DNA from: Nitrospina sp.
Lineage (GTDB): Bacteria > Nitrospinota > Nitrospinia > Nitrospinales > Nitrospinaceae
DNA: 8,994 nucleotides
Reading direction: 5' to 3'
NCBI GenBank assembly: GCA_004357435.1
Contig: SMVS01000098.1
Span: forward strand, 1-8,994
Positions within the stretch are counted from its first letter, which is position 1. Each line of letters opens with the position of its first letter. Below are positions 6,409-8,994 of this stretch, one piece after another. Both the position numbers and the translations under genes were made by a program. The notes under the pieces were generated by a model that saw only the letters and a program-made list of their open reading frames with translations, was not told the DNA's origin and did no database searches.

Positions 6409-6834
6409 ATGGAAAAACCGAAATCGCGGTTTATCAAATCAGAAGACGGCACCATTTACGATTCGTTGACCAGCCTGACCTGGATGGCCAGCGACTCGCG
6501 GTTGAATTTGGACAAGGAGTTGAGCTGGGACGAAGCGGGAGAGTACGCCCGGCAGACGAACGACAAGAAATTCGCTGGGCACGACGACTGGCGCCTGCCC
6601 ACCATCCATGAAGCGTCTTCCCTGCACGATGAAAAAAAATTGAACAAGGATTTTAAGGGCGGGGACATACAGTTCGATTCCATTTTTCCACCCGGGGCGG
6701 GCAATTGCACGTGGACCAGCGACGAGCGCGGCAATGAAGCTCAGATTGTTTTTTACCTGAACGGTTGCCCCTACTGGTACCTCAAGGACGACAAATCCGT
6801 CTCCCACGCAGTGCGCCTGGTGCGGCGGGCCTGA
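6409..6834 (+). CDS. Stand-alone DUF1566 (Lcl C-terminal-like) domain protein
   Basis: The product matches the DUF1566 pattern, a fold also found at the C-terminus of Legionella collagen-like adhesin Lcl. The blocks are SEDGTIYDSLTSLTWM (residues 11-26), W..A..YA (40-47), AGHDDWRLPTIHEASSL (56-72), IFPPG...TWTS (92-104) and a final HAVRLVRR (133-140). The function of the domain is not established; carbohydrate or surface binding has been suggested for some members. This copy is only the domain, about 141 residues, with no signal peptide or membrane segment, so it looks cytoplasmic. Two cysteines (100 and 120) are present. I chose the ATG at 6409 because AGGGGA (6397-6402) is six bases upstream; the ATG at 6403 would directly abut that site. 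It converges with the - strand genes to its right. Confidence 0.8.
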   Translation: MEKPKSRFIKSEDGTIYDSLTSLTWMASDSRLNLDKELSWDEAGEYARQTNDKKFAGHDDWRLPTIHEASSLHDEKKLNKDFKGGDIQFDSIFPPGAGNCTWTSDERGNEAQIVFYLNGCPYWYLKDDKSVSHAVRLVRRA

Positions 6835-6867
6835 GGATGCACTCCGCCGGTCGATTTAAATTTTCAC

Positions 6868-6880
6868 CCGGCACGGCCGG
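6868..6880. repeat. Small GC hairpin between convergent genes
   Basis: CCGGC (6868-6872) and GCCGG (6876-6880) form a 5-bp stem around ACG. It lies two bases beyond the stop of the - strand gene and 33 bases after the DUF1566 gene. Reading the - strand, a loose A/T-rich stretch follows but no clean T-run, so terminator function is only possible. Confidence 0.35.
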
Positions 6881-6882
6881 AT

Positions 6883-7509
6883 TCATTCAAACCTGCTCAT
6901 ATCGTACTTCACTTCTTCTCCCTTGAGGGCGGTCTCTTCCACCTGGTCGGTGACCGCTGTCAGTTGCTCCATGAGTTCCCCGGTGTTGTCGTCCTCGCCT
7001 TTCCCCTGGGCCACAATGGACGCATAAAAATTCTCATAATACTTGCGGTAGGTGTACAGCAGCAAAGTGACATAATTGCCCTCTCGCGTCTCATCATAAT
7101 ACTCATTTAAAACCGCCTGAAGCATGGAATACATGGATTCTGAGAACAGCTGATAATAGGCCCATTGCTTTTCGAACGCTTCGAACTCCAGGTCGGCGCA
7201 AGTGGTCTTCAAAAACGAATAAACAATCCCGGTGTCTTCCGCCGACTCGATTTTGAAATATTCCTGCCACATCACCATGTTGCGAATGTTTTCTATCAAC
7301 ACCTGGCGGAACGCGCATTTTTGTTGTTGGTGATCTTCCTCAGCCACCACCGCGTTCACTCGCTCAAAAAATTCTTTCTTCACATCCGCGGCCAATCGGT
7401 TGTTCTTCTGCATGGCTTTGGAAAACAGGAACTGCTCGGCCAGATCGGGCTCGGTAGAGAATTGCCGGAACACTTCGGCGCTGAAATCGACTACAGTTTG
7501 GGAATCCAT
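6883..7509 (-). CDS. Unrecognised helical acidic protein, 208 residues
   Basis: I do not recognise a family. The product is acidic, has no signal peptide or membrane segment, and is likely nearly all alpha-helical and soluble. It is rich in aromatic residues: WQEYF at 81-85, FEKQWAYYQLF at 112-122, NEYYDE at 135-140 and LYTYRKYYENFYAS at 151-164. Two cysteines are at 65 and 104. The C-terminal 45 residues are strongly charged and may be a flexible tail or short coiled coil (EELMEQLTAVTDQVEETAL-like). The ATG is preceded by a modest TAAGG-type ribosome binding site seven bases upstream on the - strand. It lies 55 bp downstream of the antiporter gene in the same orientation with no clear terminator between, so the two may share a transcript. 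Codon use looks like that of its neighbours. It is a real gene by length, coherent composition and start site; no function is proposed. Confidence 0.8.
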   Translation of the reverse strand: MDSQTVVDFSAEVFRQFSTEPDLAEQFLFSKAMQKNNRLAADVKKEFFERVNAVVAEEDHQQQKCAFRQVLIENIRNMVMWQEYFKIESAEDTGIVYSFLKTTCADLEFEAFEKQWAYYQLFSESMYSMLQAVLNEYYDETREGNYVTLLLYTYRKYYENFYASIVAQGKGEDDNTGELMEQLTAVTDQVEETALKGEEVKYDMSRFE

Positions 7510-7564
7510 AAAAGAGCCTTAGCGAATTTTAGAATTTACCGGCTGACGCGCCTCCCACGCGGGC

Positions 7565-8809
7565 CTAACCCCTTTGAATACTTCTCTCAACCAGTTTACC
7601 AATAGTGAGCCCCTGCACCATGACCGAGAACACCACCACCACATAGGTCATCATCAACAGCACGTCGCGCTCCGGCGAGGGCGGCAAGGCCAGTGCCAGC
7701 GCCACGGAAATACCCCCGCGCAACCCGCCCCACGTCAGAATTCTAATGACATGATGACTGAAATCGCGTTGGAATTTGCGTATATAAATCGGCACGCTGA
7801 CGCCCACAAGGCGAGCGAGGAGGACCACAGGAATGGCTATTACACCGGCTATAAAATGCGGCATTTCGAAAGTCAGCACCAGCACTTCCAAACCCAGCAG
7901 GACAAACAAAATTGCGTTTAAAATTTCATCAATCAATTCCCAGAACATGTCGATATGCTCGATGGTTTTTTCCGACATGGCAAAGTTACGCCCGTGGTTG
8001 CCGATGAGCAACCCTGAAACCACCGCCGCGATAGGAGCCGACAAATGCAGGGCTTCGGCGAACGCGTAACCAGCAGATACCAACGCCAGGGTGATCAACA
8101 CTTCCACCTGATAATTGTCTACTGACTTTATAAGTAGATAAGCCCCATAACCGGTCGCCAGGCCAAACAAAGCGCCGCCGACCGCCTCCTTTAAAAATAG
8201 CAGGCCGATGGAACCCACCGTGGGTTCATGCTCTCCGGTAGCGATCCCCAACAGAACGGCGAACAGCACCACGGCGATGCCGTCATTGAACAGCGATTCA
8301 CCGGCGATCTTGGTTTCCAATGATTTTGGGGCATGAGCGGATTTCAAAATGGACAGGACGGCGATTGGATCGGTGGGCGAAATCAACGCCCCAAAGGTGA
8401 GGCAATACATGAAAGGCACATCGATCGACAACCACTGCGTGACCCCGTATATCATCCCGCCCACCAATACCGTCGAGATCAATATGCCGGCGGTGGCCAG
8501 CAGGGCGATGGTCCACTTTTGTTCAGCGAGATCATTGAGGTTGATGTGGAGCGCCCCGGCGAACAGCAACGCTCCCAAAATACCGTGCAGGATCAGCTGG
8601 TTGAAATCGATCCCCACCATAATAGCCTTAGCCGAATCCTCAATATGCGGCAACCACCCCAGCTTACCCACCGCCAGCACCCCCAGCGAAAACAACAAGG
8701 AAATTGCCATCAAACCAATGCTGGTGGGAAAATGCAGAAACCGGTGGTTTATATAACTGAACAGAGCGGTGATCAATAATAACCAGGCGATGATATCAAA
8801 AGTATCCAA
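7565..8809 (-). CDS. NhaP-type cation:proton antiporter (CPA1 family)
   Basis: This integral inner-membrane protein exchanges Na+ (or K+) for H+, serving pH and salt homeostasis. The 414-residue product is almost entirely hydrophobic, with about twelve to thirteen likely membrane segments beginning at residue 6. CPA1 motifs are present: SPTDPIAV (144-151) with the T-D pair of the unwound helix, ESLFNDG (171-177) with the Asn175-Asp176 ion-binding pair, and GGLRGGISVALAL (361-373) with Arg364. The protein ends soon after the last helix and lacks the long cytoplasmic regulatory tail of some relatives. The start is TTG at 8809; GGAGGA (8821-8826) is the ribosome binding site with a long 11-base spacer, and no ATG or GTG in frame lies between. 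The next methionine, residue 34, would remove the first helix. Ion preference cannot be told from sequence. Confidence 0.94.
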   Translation of the reverse strand: MDTFDIIAWLLLITALFSYINHRFLHFPTSIGLMAISLLFSLGVLAVGKLGWLPHIEDSAKAIMVGIDFNQLILHGILGALLFAGALHINLNDLAEQKWTIALLATAGILISTVLVGGMIYGVTQWLSIDVPFMYCLTFGALISPTDPIAVLSILKSAHAPKSLETKIAGESLFNDGIAVVLFAVLLGIATGEHEPTVGSIGLLFLKEAVGGALFGLATGYGAYLLIKSVDNYQVEVLITLALVSAGYAFAEALHLSAPIAAVVSGLLIGNHGRNFAMSEKTIEHIDMFWELIDEILNAILFVLLGLEVLVLTFEMPHFIAGVIAIPVVLLARLVGVSVPIYIRKFQRDFSHHVIRILTWGGLRGGISVALALALPPSPERDVLLMMTYVVVVFSVMVQGLTIGKLVERSIQRG

Positions 8810-8828
8810 GGTGAAAAATGTCCTCCAG

Positions 8829-8834
8829 ATTATA
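8829..8834 (-). promoter_or_regulatory. Possible -10 box upstream of the antiporter gene
   Basis: On the - strand this reads TATAAT, a perfect -10 consensus, within an AT-rich upstream region (8835-8880). No good -35 is seen 16-18 bp upstream. Transcription would start close to or inside the GGAGGA ribosome binding site, which counts against it as the only promoter. Confidence 0.35.
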
Positions 8835-8916
8835 AGAAATTTAAAAATCCAAATTCAGTTTGATTGAAATTAAAACTGCTGGGTGGGCCGTTGAAATGTA
8901 AAGCTTGCGCTTAGCC

Positions 8917-8994
8917 TTAATCCACTTTTTTGACGTTCCTGGTTCTCAGGCCAAAATAGGAAACCGTGTCGTCCTGGATCGAAAATTTTCGGTA
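8917..8994 (-). CDS. Possible C-terminal fragment of a gene entering from the right edge
   Basis: On the - strand, 25 codons from the window edge run open to TAA at 8919-8917, giving a tail that ends FGLRTRNVKKVD. The mix of residues looks like a genuine protein end, and the gap of about 107 bp to the antiporter start is a normal upstream intergenic distance. An open run of 25 codons can occur by chance, and I do not recognise the family, so the call is tentative. No convincing terminator follows the stop, only a 4-bp stem with a GCAA loop (8901-8912). Confidence 0.35.
   Translation of the reverse strand, partial: YRKFSIQDDTVSYFGLRTRNVKKVD

Noticed and set aside
7165..7605. 146-residue + strand open frame
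   Set aside because: It is antisense to the 208-residue gene and crosses into the antiporter end. It has histidine- and leucine-rich composition typical of a shadow frame.
1..8994. CRISPR array, insertion sequence, tRNA, rRNA or defence cassette
   Set aside because: No regularly spaced short repeats, transposase or integrase frames, cloverleaf candidates or defence-family motifs were seen on either strand.

Overview
The window looks like ordinary chromosome from a Gram-negative-type bacterium of mid GC content. The gene order cmk-rpsA-sppA-HU/IHF, followed by aroC, and the protein sequences suggest a deltaproteobacterium-like or Nitrospinota-like organism. That assignment is inference from gene order and sequence flavour; there is no rRNA or marker here that fixes the taxon.

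Left part (1-3471, + strand): a tight run of four genes. The tail of a probable prephenate dehydrogenase (tyrA-like) overlaps cmk (CMP kinase) by 4 bp. Next come rpsA (ribosomal protein S1, six S1 domains, GTG start) and sppA (signal peptide peptidase), with gaps of only 41 and 29 bp, so they probably form one transcript joining aromatic amino acid synthesis, nucleotide metabolism, translation and membrane protein turnover.

Middle part (3472-6315, + strand): a 255-bp non-coding stretch holds a 12-bp GC palindrome, a perfect 10-bp inverted repeat around a very AT-rich core, and a good extended -10 promoter. The promoter drives a HU/IHF-family DNA-bending protein gene that ends in a clear intrinsic terminator. 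aroC (chorismate synthase) follows with no visible Shine-Dalgarno sequence. Between aroC and a nitrilase-superfamily amidohydrolase lies a diverged tandem duplication of a 99-bp unit. Its first copy contains the aroC stop and its second abuts the nitrilase ribosome binding site.

Right part (6316-8994): after a probable terminator there is a small stand-alone DUF1566 (Lcl C-terminal-like) protein on the + strand. Converging on it from the - strand are an unrecognised helical acidic protein and, upstream of it, a CPA1/NhaP-type cation:proton antiporter that starts with TTG. The right edge carries what may be the last 25 codons of another - strand gene.

I found no mobile element, CRISPR array, tRNA, rRNA or defence system. 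The most unusual material is non-coding: the 99-bp tandem repeat and the inverted repeat ahead of the HU/IHF gene. The unknown 208-residue protein is the least explained gene.
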